Shown piece by piece: positions 30,973 to 40,024 of a stretch of 64,000 nucleotides of DNA; position 1 is the stretch's first letter, and each line of letters begins with the position of its first letter. A program made the position numbers and the translations under genes. The DNA is from Polynucleobacter sp. HIN7 (lineage in GTDB: Bacteria; Pseudomonadota; Gammaproteobacteria; Burkholderiales; Burkholderiaceae): NCBI RefSeq assembly GCF_030297595.1, contig NZ_AP028138.1:124001-188000 (forward strand), in the 5' to 3' direction. Below the pieces are notes generated by a model. It was not told the DNA's origin. It did not search any database and saw only the letters and a list, made by a program, of their open reading frames with translations.

Positions 30973-32039
30973 CCATGGCTGGGCGCTCTATCTTGGTCAT
31001 GGCTGGCGGTACTGGCGGTCATATCTTCCCAGGCTTGGCCGTTGCAGAATGTCTGCGCAAACAGGGTTGGTCTGTATGGTGGATGGGAAATCCCAGCGGC
31101 ATGGAATATCGCTTAGTGCCGGCAAAAGGATTTATTTTTGAGGACGTGCAATTTGGTGGCTTACGGGGCAAGGGAATACTGACAAAGTTACTAATGCCAT
31201 TTCGGTTAGTTCGCGCCATGATGCAAAGCTGGAAAATTTTGCGTCGTTTGAAGCCAAGCGTGGTGTTAGGTATGGGAGGTTACATCACCTTCCCAGGGGG
31301 CTTAGTGAGCTACCTCATGGGCCGGCCTTTGGTGCTACATGAGGCGAACTCGGTTGCTGGAAGTGCTAATCGAGTATTGGCGCGTTTTGCGACGCGAGTC
31401 CTTACTGGATTTCCGCACACACTCGAACATGGCCAGTGGGTGGGTAATCCCATTCGTGAGAGCGTTGAGGGGCTGGGCGATTGCAAGACACGCTATGCAA
31501 TGCGTCAGGGCCCGCTGCATTTACTGGTAGTTGGTGGAAGTTTGGGGGCTGCTGCACTCAATGCAGTGGTTCCAGAGGCTTTAGCTCTATTACCAGCCGA
31601 TCAGCGCCCAAACGTGATGCATCAGACTGGTGAGCAGCATTTGGAGGCAGTGACAAAAAAATATCAACAATTGGACGTTCATGCTGAGCTAAAGCCATTC
31701 ATTGAGGACATGGCTGCAGCGTATGCTCATGCTGATTTAGTGATTTGCCGTGCTGGAGCAATGACCGTGTCTGAGATCTCGGCCGCTGGGGTTGCTGCTT
31801 GTTTTGTGCCATTTCCATACGCAATTGATGATCACCAGACCGCTAATGCGCGTTTTCTGTCCGATGCAAAGGCTGCAATATTGATGCCTCAAGCGGAGTT
31901 GGATGCAGCTGCGTTGGCAAACTTAATTTTAGGATTGCGGCGCGAGGATTTAGCCGAAATCGCTGTGAAAGCGCAGGCGCTTGCAAAGTTTCGTGCGACC
32001 GAGGAAGTTGCCTCAATTTGTAAAGAGTGCGCGCGATGA
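30969..32039 (+). CDS. murG: Lipid II synthase MurG (GT28 glycosyltransferase)
   Basis: Transfers GlcNAc to lipid I on the inner face of the membrane. The 356 residues start with the glycine-rich loop G13-G-T-G-G-H-I-F-P-G; the second loop G-G-S-L-G-A and the late [10 protein letters not shown] motif bind UDP-GlcNAc. ATGs at 30969 and 30975 are both possible; the first overlaps the ftsW stop. Confidence 0.96.
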   Translation: MTMAGRSILVMAGGTGGHIFPGLAVAECLRKQGWSVWWMGNPSGMEYRLVPAKGFIFEDVQFGGLRGKGILTKLLMPFRLVRAMMQSWKILRRLKPSVVLGMGGYITFPGGLVSYLMGRPLVLHEANSVAGSANRVLARFATRVLTGFPHTLEHGQWVGNPIRESVEGLGDCKTRYAMRQGPLHLLVVGGSLGAAALNAVVPEALALLPADQRPNVMHQTGEQHLEAVTKKYQQLDVHAELKPFIEDMAAAYAHADLVICRAGAMTVSEISAAGVAACFVPFPYAIDDHQTANARFLSDAKAAILMPQAELDAAALANLILGLRREDLAEIAVKAQALAKFRATEEVASICKECAR

Positions 32040-33442
32040 AGCATATCGTACAGCACATTCATTTTGTAGGAATTGGTGGCGCCGGCATGTGCGGCATTGC
32101 TGAAGTACTCCTCAATTTAGGCTATCGCGTTTCGGGATCAGATTTAGCGGAGTCTGCAGTTACGAAGCGACTAGTAGCCTTAGGGGCACAAATTGCAATT
32201 GGGCACGATGCAAAGAATATCGGTGATGCCGAAGCAGTGGTAATTTCGTCGGCGGTCACTGGAAATAATCCGGAAGTACTTGCTGCCAGAGCCAATCGAA
32301 TTCCAGTGATCCAGCGTGCCGTCATGCTTGGTGAGTTAATGCGCTTAAAGCAGGGAATCGCAATTGCTGGCACGCACGGCAAAACGACGACGACAAGTTT
32401 AGTTGCCTCCGTGCTTGCAGAGGGTGGTTTGGATCCAACCTTCGTGATTGGTGGAAAGCTCAATTCAGCCGGTGTGAATGCACGCTTAGGGCAAGGCGAA
32501 TTTATTGTGGTTGAGGCTGACGAATCGGATGCTTCGTTCTTGCAGCTCTATCCGGCCATGGAAGTAATCACCAATATTGATGCGGATCACATGGATACCT
32601 ATCAGCATGATATGGCCCGCTTAAAGCAAACCTTTGTGCAATTTACGCAGCGCATGCCATTCTATGGAATTGCGGTTCTTTGTATTGAAGATAGCAATGT
32701 TCGGGATATTCTGCCGTTTGTTTCGCAACCAATCTTACGCTACGGATTTTCTGAAGATGCTGAGATTCGCGCAACCGATATCAAAGCTGTTGGCACGCAA
32801 ATGCACTTTACGGTTCATCGTCGCGCAATTCGCCGGCATGGTCCTAGACCTGGCCCATTAAAAATCATTCTTAATTTACCTGGTCAGCACAATGTACTCA
32901 ATGCATTAGCAGCGATTGGGATTGCAACTGAACTGGGCGTGAGCGATGCGGCAATTACAAATGCCTTAGAGAAATTTAGTGGTGTCGGACGTCGTTTCCA
33001 ACACTATGGCGATATTGCCTTAGCGGGTGGTGGAACATTTACCTTGATTGATGATTATGGTCATCATCCCGTTGAAATGAATGCAACCTTAGCGGCTGCA
33101 CGTGGCGCGTATCCAGATCGGCGTTTGGTTTTGGCATTCCAGCCCCACCGATTTACGCGTACTCGCGATTGCTTTGGTGAATTTGTCAATGTATTGCGCC
33201 AGTTTGATGCCGTAGTCCTCACTAATGTTTATCCGGCCGGTGAGGCGCGCATTGCAGGCGCCGATAGTAAAAGCTTGATGAAGGCACTAGGTAAATCGAC
33301 CCCAGTCCAAGTGGTTGAGGATCTTCAGGAGATCCCTACCGCATTAAGTGGACTTCTCCAAGACGGTGATGTCTTGATTACGATGGGCGCTGGCTCTATT
33401 TCCAAGTTACCCCAGATGCTCGTGGAGAATAGCCATGGCTAA
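32036..33442 (+). CDS. murC: UDP-N-acetylmuramate--L-alanine ligase
   Basis: Adds the first amino acid of the stem peptide. The ATG at 32036 overlaps the murG stop (ATGA) and gives 468 residues starting M-K-H-I-V-Q; a frame 9 nt longer is less likely. Motifs are G12-I-G-G-A-G-M near the N-terminus, G112-T-H-G-K-T-T for ATP and D-D-Y-G-H-H-P near residue 340. It overlaps ddlB by 8 nt. Confidence 0.96.
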   Translation: MKHIVQHIHFVGIGGAGMCGIAEVLLNLGYRVSGSDLAESAVTKRLVALGAQIAIGHDAKNIGDAEAVVISSAVTGNNPEVLAARANRIPVIQRAVMLGELMRLKQGIAIAGTHGKTTTTSLVASVLAEGGLDPTFVIGGKLNSAGVNARLGQGEFIVVEADESDASFLQLYPAMEVITNIDADHMDTYQHDMARLKQTFVQFTQRMPFYGIAVLCIEDSNVRDILPFVSQPILRYGFSEDAEIRATDIKAVGTQMHFTVHRRAIRRHGPRPGPLKIILNLPGQHNVLNALAAIGIATELGVSDAAITNALEKFSGVGRRFQHYGDIALAGGGTFTLIDDYGHHPVEMNATLAAARGAYPDRRLVLAFQPHRFTRTRDCFGEFVNVLRQFDAVVLTNVYPAGEARIAGADSKSLMKALGKSTPVQVVEDLQEIPTALSGLLQDGDVLITMGAGSISKLPQMLVENSHG

Positions 33443-34460
33443 TCTCCAAACGATCCATCCTTGGGGTCAGCAGGTTGCTGCGCAACTCGCTCAGTTGAGC
33501 CCCAAACAATTTGGGCGCGTTGGTGTATTAATGGGTGGACGTTCTGCCGAACGTGAGATCTCACTCTTGTCGGGTCAAGGAGTGCTGAGTGCGCTTTTAG
33601 AAAAGGGTATTGATGCACACGCCTTTGATCCAGGCGTGCGCAGTCCAGTTGAGATTGCTAAGGAACAATTTGATCGTGTATTTATTACACTGCATGGCCG
33701 CTATGGTGAAGATGGAACGATCCAAGGTCTTCTTGAGTTACTTAATATTCCGTATACGGGTAGTGGTGTTTTGGCCTCGGCCTTATCGATTGATAAGGTG
33801 GTGACCAAGCAAGTCTGGCAGAGTCATCACTTATCAACACCACGCTATGAGGTCTTAACGGACGATAGCAATTGGGATCGTATTGCACATCATTTAGGAC
33901 TGCCTTTGGTTGTGAAGCCAGCACATGAAGGATCCTCATTGGGTTTAAGTAAGGTGCGACGCCTTGAGGAACTTCCAGCCGCTTATAAGTTGGCAGCCAA
34001 ATTAGATCGACGGGTTTTGGCAGAAGCCTGCATCGTTGGTCCAGAGCTCACCTGTCCGATTGTAGGTCAGGGCGCTACTGCCCAAGCACTGCCACTCATC
34101 CAAATCATTCCTCCAGAAGCTGGTTATGACTTTCATCACAAATACTTTTCAGATGAGACTCAATATCGCTGTCCTCCAGGACTTGATCCAGAGCTTGAGC
34201 GCCAGATTCAGGAGCTTGCAGTATCAGCCTATCGAGCGCTGGGTTGCCGAATGTGGGGTCGCGCAGACGTCATGCTCGATGCGGCCAATCAGAATAAGCC
34301 CTATTTACTGGAGATGAACACATCGCCAGGAATGACCTCGCATTCATTGGTACCAATGGCTGCTAAAGCAGCCGGCGTCCCCTATGCTGATCTGGTGATG
34401 TGGATCCTAAGCCAGACCTTGGAAGGTACGTTTTCTTCACCAGAGGTTCACCAGTCATGA
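33435..34460 (+). CDS. ddlB: D-alanine--D-alanine ligase
   Basis: Makes the D-Ala-D-Ala dipeptide used by MurF. The 341-residue ATP-grasp enzyme has [10 protein letters not shown] near 36, H-G-R-Y-G-E-D-G near 78, [10 protein letters not shown] and a final N-T-S-P-G-M-T. About 25 extra residues precede the usual first strand. It is joined to ftsQ by an ATGA overlap. Confidence 0.95.
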   Translation: MANLQTIHPWGQQVAAQLAQLSPKQFGRVGVLMGGRSAEREISLLSGQGVLSALLEKGIDAHAFDPGVRSPVEIAKEQFDRVFITLHGRYGEDGTIQGLLELLNIPYTGSGVLASALSIDKVVTKQVWQSHHLSTPRYEVLTDDSNWDRIAHHLGLPLVVKPAHEGSSLGLSKVRRLEELPAAYKLAAKLDRRVLAEACIVGPELTCPIVGQGATAQALPLIQIIPPEAGYDFHHKYFSDETQYRCPPGLDPELERQIQELAVSAYRALGCRMWGRADVMLDAANQNKPYLLEMNTSPGMTSHSLVPMAAKAAGVPYADLVMWILSQTLEGTFSSPEVHQS

Positions 34461-35359
34461 CAGCGATACAACGGATCTCGGACGCAATCAATTTTGTGAT
34501 CGCACCGGTTTGGAATCATGCGCAGCGCATGCAAGAAATTACGCGTTGGTTGATGCGTTTTTTTATTTTGGCTGTTGTCCTATCCATCTTTATTTGGCTC
34601 AGTCATCAGCCGGTATTTACCTTAAAGCATTTACAGATTGAGTCTGCTGGTCATCAGGACTTAAGGCATGTGCATCTTCCTGCAGTTCGAGCTCAGGTTT
34701 TGGATAAAGTTCAGGGTAATTTTTTCAGTGTTCGTTTGCAAGATGTGAAGGATGCCTTCGAAGCACTACCTTGGGTGCGCCATGCGAGTGTGCGTCGCGC
34801 CTGGCCCAATGGATTGATTGTGAGCATTGAAGAGCAAAAACCCCTAGGAGTTTGGGGCAAGGCTGATCAACAAAAGTTACTCAATGTTTATGGCGAAGTA
34901 TTTGATGGCTCAGTTGCGGAGCTTGATGAAAACAGCCCCCTGATTGAATTTAGTGGACCAGATGGATCAAGCAAAGAAGTACTACGTCTTTATCAAAAAG
35001 CCAGTACTTGGTTTAAACCGTGGGATGCTGAGGTTAAATCACTCACGCTATCGGATCGTTATGCGTGGCACATCAAGTTGAGCAATGGTGTGCGTATTGA
35101 GTTTGGGCGCGAAGAGGAGCAGGCCAAAGGCGCTCTAGATCAACGCGTTGCACAGCTTTTGCAATATTGGCCACAGGTTCAACAAAAATGGCCCAATCGG
35201 GTTGACGCAGTCGATCTGCGCTATCCCAATGGGTTTGCTGTGCATATTGTGGGAGCGCCAACTAAACCAAGTGCACCCGCTATCAAAGTTGAAATACCGA
35301 AGGCGTATCAAATCGCTATTTTGAGTCATGACGAGCAACGCATCGAGGAATGGAAATGA
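34457..35359 (+). CDS. ftsQ: Cell division protein FtsQ
   Basis: A bitopic divisome protein that recruits FtsL and FtsB. The ATG at 34457 overlaps the ddlB stop and gives 300 residues. A membrane span lies at about 31-49, followed by a POTRA domain starting near F-T-L-K-H-L-Q-I and the FtsQ/DivIB domain with [12 protein letters not shown]. The longer frame from 34400 lies inside ddlB and is rejected. Confidence 0.93.
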   Translation: MTAIQRISDAINFVIAPVWNHAQRMQEITRWLMRFFILAVVLSIFIWLSHQPVFTLKHLQIESAGHQDLRHVHLPAVRAQVLDKVQGNFFSVRLQDVKDAFEALPWVRHASVRRAWPNGLIVSIEEQKPLGVWGKADQQKLLNVYGEVFDGSVAELDENSPLIEFSGPDGSSKEVLRLYQKASTWFKPWDAEVKSLTLSDRYAWHIKLSNGVRIEFGREEEQAKGALDQRVAQLLQYWPQVQQKWPNRVDAVDLRYPNGFAVHIVGAPTKPSAPAIKVEIPKAYQIAILSHDEQRIEEWK

Positions 35360-36585
35360 GTAAAGACAGCCGCGATTTATTGGTTGGATTAGATATTGGT
35401 ACATCAAAAGTGGTGGCTTTGGTCGCAGAGCTCAGCCCCGATGGCCAATTTAATGTCTTGGGTTTAGGGCAAACCTCCTCGAAAGGTTTAAAGAAAGGCG
35501 TAGTAGTCAATATTGAAGCCACTGTCCAGTCGATTCAGAAGGCGCTCGAGGAAGCCGAGTTAATGTCGGATCGTCGCATCGCTCAGGTTTACACCGGTAT
35601 CGCTGGTAATCATATTGTGAGTTTTAACTCGAGCGGTATGGTGGCGATTCGGGACAAAGAGGTTGGCGCCGGAGATGTTGAGCGTGTTTTAGAAACGGCT
35701 AAAGCAATCAATATTCCCACCGATCAACAAATTCTTCATATTTTGATTCAGGAATTCATCATCGATGGTCAAGAGGATGTGCGTGAGCCGATTGGGATGA
35801 GTGGTATTCGTTTAGAGGTCAAGGTGCATATCGTGACTGGAGCAGTAAGTGCGGCACAAAATATTGTGAAGTGTGTCCGACGCTGTGGGCTAGAAGTGAA
35901 TGATTTAATTTTGCAACCACTCGCTTCAAGTCTAGCGGTTCTAACTGAAGACGAGAGGGAGTTAGGCATTGTATTAATTGATATTGGTGGCGGCACAACC
36001 GATATTGCCATTTATAGCCAAGGATCGATTCGTCATACCGCAGTGATTCCGATTGCTGGTGATCAGATCACCAATGACATCGCGATGGCCTTACGAACCC
36101 CAACAGTTGAGGCAGAGGATTTGAAGATTCATCATGGGGTTGCCAAACAGGATATGGCCGACCCCAATGCCATGATCGATGTTCCTGGCGTGGGGGATCG
36201 TGAGCCCCGCCCAATGTCCAAACAAGCGCTTGCGGCAGTGATTGAGCCACGGGTTGAGGAACTCTTTACTTTAGTTCGCAACATTGTCCGTGAGTCGGGC
36301 TATGAAGACATGGTCTCTTCTGGAATCGTGTTGACTGGTGGCACCGCCATGATGCCGGGCATGGTTGAGTTGGCAGAGCAGGTTTTCTTAAAGCCTGCGC
36401 GCATTGGCACGCCTGAGTATCGCGGTCACTTACATGAAGTATTGAGAAGTCCACGGTACTCCACCGGTCTTGGTTTGCTCATGGAAGGGCAGGCACAAAT
36501 GATGCGTGGTCGCAGAGCAATTCAGGGCGGCAGTTTACAAGGCGTGGTTGCACGCATGAAGGAATGGTTTACAGGAAATTTTTGA
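35356..36585 (+). CDS. ftsA: Cell division protein FtsA
   Basis: An actin-like ATPase that tethers FtsZ to the membrane. The ATG at 35356 overlaps the ftsQ stop and gives 409 residues. Nucleotide-binding motifs are G-L-D-I-G-T-S-K near 10-17 and D-I-G-G-G-T-T-D-I-A. The C-terminal peptide V-A-R-M-K-E-W-F-T-G-N-F is the amphipathic membrane-targeting helix. It ends 63 nt before ftsZ. Confidence 0.96.
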   Translation: MSKDSRDLLVGLDIGTSKVVALVAELSPDGQFNVLGLGQTSSKGLKKGVVVNIEATVQSIQKALEEAELMSDRRIAQVYTGIAGNHIVSFNSSGMVAIRDKEVGAGDVERVLETAKAINIPTDQQILHILIQEFIIDGQEDVREPIGMSGIRLEVKVHIVTGAVSAAQNIVKCVRRCGLEVNDLILQPLASSLAVLTEDERELGIVLIDIGGGTTDIAIYSQGSIRHTAVIPIAGDQITNDIAMALRTPTVEAEDLKIHHGVAKQDMADPNAMIDVPGVGDREPRPMSKQALAAVIEPRVEELFTLVRNIVRESGYEDMVSSGIVLTGGTAMMPGMVELAEQVFLKPARIGTPEYRGHLHEVLRSPRYSTGLGLLMEGQAQMMRGRRAIQGGSLQGVVARMKEWFTGNF

Positions 36586-36603
36586 TTTTTTTCGTCGTCG
36601 TCA

Positions 36604-36630
36604 ATCGGTGATCCATGGTGGAAAGCCGAT
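36604..36630 (+). promoter_or_regulatory. Small hairpin just upstream of the ftsZ ribosome-binding site
   Basis: ATCGG (36604-36608) pairs with CCGAT (36626-36630), and inside it TCCA (36612-36615) pairs with TGGA (36619-36622), with a symmetric 3x3 internal loop. The hairpin ends 6 nt before the strong Shine-Dalgarno AAGGAGG (36637-36643). A role in ftsZ mRNA stability or translation is a guess. Confidence 0.3.
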
Positions 36631-36648
36631 CTTATTAAGGAGGGTGTT

Positions 36649-37950
36649 ATGGAATTTGAAATGGTAGAACAAGAAACAGCTGGCAAGACCATCATTAAGG
36701 TGGTTGGTGTCGGAGGCGCTGGCGGCAATGCTGTCCAGCACATGATTCGTCGCAATGTCAACGGCGTGGAGTTTATTTGCATGAATACCGATGCAGGTGC
36801 CTTGCAGCGGTCGCAAGCAAGCTTAAACCTACAACTGGGCGAAACTGGCTTGGGCGCTGGCGCGAAGCCAGAGGTGGGCGCGGCATCTGCCGAGCAAGCT
36901 CGCTCGCGTATTGCTGATGCATTGCAAGGCGCACATATGGTGTTCATTACCGCGGGGATGGGCGGCGGTACCGGAACTGGGGCGGCCCCAGTGGTTGCTC
37001 AAGTTGCTAAAGAAATGGGCATCTTAACGGTTGGCGTGATTAGTAAGCCGTTTGACTTTGAGGGTGTGAAGCGCTTAAAAGTGGCAGAGATGGGTGCGCA
37101 AGAGTTGGAAAAGCATGTTGACTCATTAATCGTCGTTTTAAATGAAAAGCTCTTTGAGGTGATGGGTGAAGATGCAGAATTTGATAAAGCCTTTGCTTGT
37201 GCAGACGATGTATTGCATAACGCGGTATCTGGTATTGCCGAAATCATTAATGAGCAGGGCTTAATCAACGTCGACTTTGAAGATGTCAAGACTGTCATGA
37301 GTGAGCAGGGTAAAGCCATGATGGGAACGGCGACAGTTTCTGGAATGGATCGGGCGCGTTTGGCGGCAGAGGCAGCCGTTGCATCGCCACTGCTGGAGGG
37401 CGTTGATTTATCTGGCGCACGCGGTGTATTGGTCAATATCACTGCCAGTCGTTCATTGAAGTTATCCGAGACCCGTGAGGTGATGGCTGCGATTCGTGGG
37501 TATGCCGCTGAAGATGCTACGGTCATTTTTGGAACGGTGTATGACGATAGCTTGGGCGATGCCCTACGAGTAACCGTAGTGGCCACTGGACTCAATGGTT
37601 CCCAATCCCTGCAAAAGGATCAACCCCAGTTAATCTGGCGAGCTGCAACCGGTACGAATGATGCAAGTCCAACCATGACCACCTTGGGTGATTTTGCTCC
37701 AACCAGTCCAGCTGCTGCGATGAGCCGCAATGTGACCCAAGCATCGAGTGCTATGGGCTCAGCCACGGCTGCCCCAGTGAATCCTGCGGTCGATTATGGT
37801 CAGTTTGATGTTCCAAAGGTATTTCGTAATTCTCGAGAGTCTGTACCTCCAAGCCTTGGTGCCGATAGTTCGCCACAAGCGAAGGCCATGCTCGAGAAAG
37901 GGGCGGATTACTATGAGATACCTGCCTTTTTAAGGAAGCAAGCAGACTAA
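36649..37950 (+). CDS. ftsZ: Cell division GTPase FtsZ
   Basis: The tubulin homologue that forms the Z ring, 433 residues. The tubulin signature G105-G-G-T-G-T-G111 binds GTP; the T7 loop N-V-D-F-E-D-V is present. A variable linker from about 320 leads to the conserved C-terminal peptide I-P-A-F-L-R-K-Q-A-D that binds FtsA, ZapD and other partners. A strong Shine-Dalgarno sequence AAGGAGG lies 5 nt before the ATG, setting it apart from the overlap-coupled genes upstream. Confidence 0.98.
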   Translation: MEFEMVEQETAGKTIIKVVGVGGAGGNAVQHMIRRNVNGVEFICMNTDAGALQRSQASLNLQLGETGLGAGAKPEVGAASAEQARSRIADALQGAHMVFITAGMGGGTGTGAAPVVAQVAKEMGILTVGVISKPFDFEGVKRLKVAEMGAQELEKHVDSLIVVLNEKLFEVMGEDAEFDKAFACADDVLHNAVSGIAEIINEQGLINVDFEDVKTVMSEQGKAMMGTATVSGMDRARLAAEAAVASPLLEGVDLSGARGVLVNITASRSLKLSETREVMAAIRGYAAEDATVIFGTVYDDSLGDALRVTVVATGLNGSQSLQKDQPQLIWRAATGTNDASPTMTTLGDFAPTSPAAAMSRNVTQASSAMGSATAAPVNPAVDYGQFDVPKVFRNSRESVPPSLGADSSPQAKAMLEKGADYYEIPAFLRKQAD

Positions 37951-37958
37951 TAAATAAA

Positions 37959-38054
37959 CCATACAATAGTGGGTTCGAGGATTGCTAATTCAGTCGCCCC
38001 TCCGGACGACGAATCCAGCGCCTGCGTTAGCACCCCAAACCACTATTGATATGG
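37959..38054 (+). ncRNA. Long structured leader between ftsZ and the peroxiredoxin (candidate cis-regulatory RNA)
   Basis: This 96-nt stretch starts 8 nt after the ftsZ stop. Pairings read directly: CCATA (37959-37963) with TATGG (38050-38054); CAATAGTGG (37964-37972) with CCACTATTG (38040-38048); TT (37974-37975) with AA (38038-38039); GG (37979-37980) with CC (38033-38034); TGCTAA (37983-37988) with TTAGCA (38027-38032). That is 24 pairs, interrupted by small bulges and one small internal loop. An inner GTCG/CGAC (37993-37996, 38007-38010) is also possible. The outermost pairs take in the GG of the Shine-Dalgarno GGAG (38053-38056). There is no U-tract, so it is not an ordinary intrinsic terminator. 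Confidence 0.6.
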
Positions 38055-38061
38055 AGATCAC

Positions 38062-38562
38062 ATGATTGCTGTAGGACAAAAATTACCAAACGCTACCCTC
38101 TACGAGTTTTTTGATGAAGAGCGCGATGGCTGTTCCTTGGGCCCAAATGCATTTGAAGTTGACAAATTAACCGCTGGCAAAAAAATTGTTATTTTTGCTT
38201 TGCCTGGCGCATTTACACCAACCTGCTCAGCCAAGCATGTTCCAGGATTTGTGGAGCATTTTGATGCGATTAAAGCAAAAGGTGTTGATGAGATTTGGTG
38301 TGTTTCTGTCAATGACCCATTTGTGATGGGCGCATGGGGCCGGGATTTAAAGGTTGGCAAGAAAGTACGTATGTTGGGTGACGGTAGTGCTGAGTTCACC
38401 AAAAAGTTAGGCATGGAATTTGATCTAACCGCGCGTGGTCTTGGTGTTCGCTCACAACGCTATGCCATGATCGTGGATAACGGCGTTGTGAAGCATTTAG
38501 CACTCGAGGCACCTGGTAAGTTTGAAGTCAGTGATGCCGCAAATACCTTAAAGCATCTTTAA
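38062..38562 (+). CDS. Peroxiredoxin of the Prx5/AhpC-TSA type
   Basis: A thiol peroxidase of 166 residues that reduces H2O2 and organic hydroperoxides. The peroxidatic cysteine is C55 in P-G-A-F-T-P-T-C-S, the hallmark of the Prx5 group. The active-site Arg lies in R-S-Q-R-Y near 131-135. Other cysteines are C24 and C80, so a resolving cysteine or an external thiol is possible. There is no glutaredoxin fusion and no signal peptide. It sits between ftsZ and lpxC behind a long structured leader, with GGAG 5 nt before the ATG. Confidence 0.92.
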   Translation: MIAVGQKLPNATLYEFFDEERDGCSLGPNAFEVDKLTAGKKIVIFALPGAFTPTCSAKHVPGFVEHFDAIKAKGVDEIWCVSVNDPFVMGAWGRDLKVGKKVRMLGDGSAEFTKKLGMEFDLTARGLGVRSQRYAMIVDNGVVKHLALEAPGKFEVSDAANTLKHL

Positions 38563-38579
38563 TTGATATTGTGTAGGCC

Positions 38580-39497
38580 ATGGTGCTCAAGCAAAAAACT
38601 TTAGCGCAGCCGATCAAAACGGTCGGCATTGGCCTGCATTCTGGTCGTAAATCAACGCTAACCATTAAACCCGCACCGATTGATTTTGGTATTCAGTTCG
38701 TGCGGGTTGATATGCCTAACGCAGTTCCTATCCCAGCTCATGCATTGGCTGTCTGTGATACCCGCTTAGCCTCGGTGATACAGAGTCAAGGGGTCAAGGT
38801 TTCTACGGTTGAGCATTTACTATCAGCCTGTTCGGGTTTGGGATTGGATAATTTATTGATTGAGGTCGATGCGGAAGAAGTGCCGATCATGGACGGTAGT
38901 GCGGCCTCTTTTCTTTTTCTGATTGAGTCAGCTGGTACCGTTGAACAAGAGGCCCCACGCAAATTTATGGTGATTCAAAAAGCGGTGGAAGTGCGTGAAG
39001 GCAATAAATTAGCACGCCTAGAGCCACATTTTGGATTCAAGTTGGATTTCACGATTGACTTTAAGCACCCAGCAGTTGATAAAACGGGGCAGCGTTTTGT
39101 GGTCGATTTTGCTGAGCATGCTTATCGTAGTGAGATTGGTCGTGCTCGCACCTTTGGATTTGCGCATGAGGTGGAAGCCTTGCGTGAGATTGGTTTAGCT
39201 CGTGGTGGCAGTTTAGATAATGCGATTGTGCTTGATGAGCATCGCATCTTAAATAACGAAGAGTTACGTTATGACGATGAGTTTGTGCGTCATAAAATTT
39301 TGGACGCGATCGGAGATCTTTATTTGGCCGGTCACCCTATTGTCGGAGCGTACACCGCAGAAAAGTCAGGCCATGCACTTAATAACGCACTATTACGAAA
39401 GCTCTTAGACGACCCAAGTTCGTATTCGATCGAAACCTTTGATAGGGCTAGTGCCCCTGCGGCCTATCTGCAAACCCCCGAAAGCATCAACGCCTAG
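38580..39497 (+). CDS. lpxC: UDP-3-O-acyl-N-acetylglucosamine deacetylase
   Basis: The zinc enzyme that commits the precursor to lipid A synthesis. The 305-residue length is normal. Zinc ligands are H79 in S-T-V-E-H-L-L-S-A and the H-x-x-x-D pair in [11 protein letters not shown]; a late G-H motif (K-S-G-H-A-L-N) carries the catalytic His. It follows the peroxiredoxin by 17 nt, probably in the same transcript. Its 3' end overlaps the convergent dciA-like gene by 11 nt. Confidence 0.96.
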   Translation: MVLKQKTLAQPIKTVGIGLHSGRKSTLTIKPAPIDFGIQFVRVDMPNAVPIPAHALAVCDTRLASVIQSQGVKVSTVEHLLSACSGLGLDNLLIEVDAEEVPIMDGSAASFLFLIESAGTVEQEAPRKFMVIQKAVEVREGNKLARLEPHFGFKLDFTIDFKHPAVDKTGQRFVVDFAEHAYRSEIGRARTFGFAHEVEALREIGLARGGSLDNAIVLDEHRILNNEELRYDDEFVRHKILDAIGDLYLAGHPIVGAYTAEKSGHALNNALLRKLLDDPSSYSIETFDRASAPAAYLQTPESINA

Positions 39498-39969
39498 ATT
39501 TTCTGTTTCTCAATAATCGTTCGATTGATTGCCGCAGAGATGACTGTGGAGATAGTTGTTGATAAAGCCCTTCCCAAGCACTTTGAGCTGCTGGGGTAAA
39601 TTCAGGTGGATTTTCATTTACTCGATTACTTCTTACCGTTAATGGTTTCGGTTTTACCTTCACCCGAACTTGATGAATCACCCATTGATATTGCCCAAGT
39701 TCTTTGGCAATACTGGGAGCAATTTGTTGTAAGCGGGTGCCAATCGTGGCATTTGGTACCACTAAAACTAGCTCACTAGGGCGATCAGGACGCCATTCAA
39801 CCTGTAGGGATTGGCCAATAGATGCAAAACCCAGAGAATCCACGGCGCTTTGAGCGGCATGGGTTAGGGCATCATGCTTTTTAGCCCGCTCCAGAAGCGG
39901 TTTGAAGCCTTGCTCATGGGCTAGGCAATCCTGCCATGGCTGGGCTAACTTAACTAGAGGCTTATTCAT
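39487..39969 (-). CDS. DciA-like protein (DUF721 family)
   Basis: A 160-residue protein starting at the ATG at 39969 (M-N-K-P-L-V-K); a longer frame exists from a TTG at 39999. The DUF721 core is recognisable in Q-S-L-Q-V-E-W-R near 60 and in the hydrophobic strand [16 protein letters not shown]. DciA proteins are proposed loaders of the DnaB helicase in bacteria without DnaC. The C-terminal end is strongly basic ([10 protein letters not shown]). Position between lpxC and secA is typical of related genomes; the start is divergent from secA by about 55 nt. Confidence 0.7.
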   Translation of the reverse strand: MNKPLVKLAQPWQDCLAHEQGFKPLLERAKKHDALTHAAQSAVDSLGFASIGQSLQVEWRPDRPSELVLVVPNATIGTRLQQIAPSIAKELGQYQWVIHQVRVKVKPKPLTVRSNRVNENPPEFTPAAQSAWEGLYQQLSPQSSLRQSIERLLRNRKSRR

Positions 39970-40024
39970 CAAAGAGGGGCTCGCGGGTGATAAACTCAAT
40001 AGCTAAAATTTTTTCTAGATTCCT

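Noticed and set aside
34400-34456. Upstream extension of ftsQ
   Set aside because: It lies in ddlB; the ATG at 34457 fits the ATGA overlap pattern of the cluster.
36999-37595. 198-codon open frame on the minus strand within ftsZ
   Set aside because: It is antisense to a fully conserved ftsZ and has Ser/Thr/Ala/Pro-rich composition typical of a shadow frame.
37991-38034. Small ORF or CRISPR-like repeat in the ftsZ-prx gap
   Set aside because: No start codon with useful frame length and no repeated unit; the base pairing explains the symmetry better.
37959-38054. Intrinsic terminator after ftsZ
   Set aside because: The hairpin is very long with a large apical region and is followed by the peroxiredoxin ribosome-binding site instead of a U-tract.
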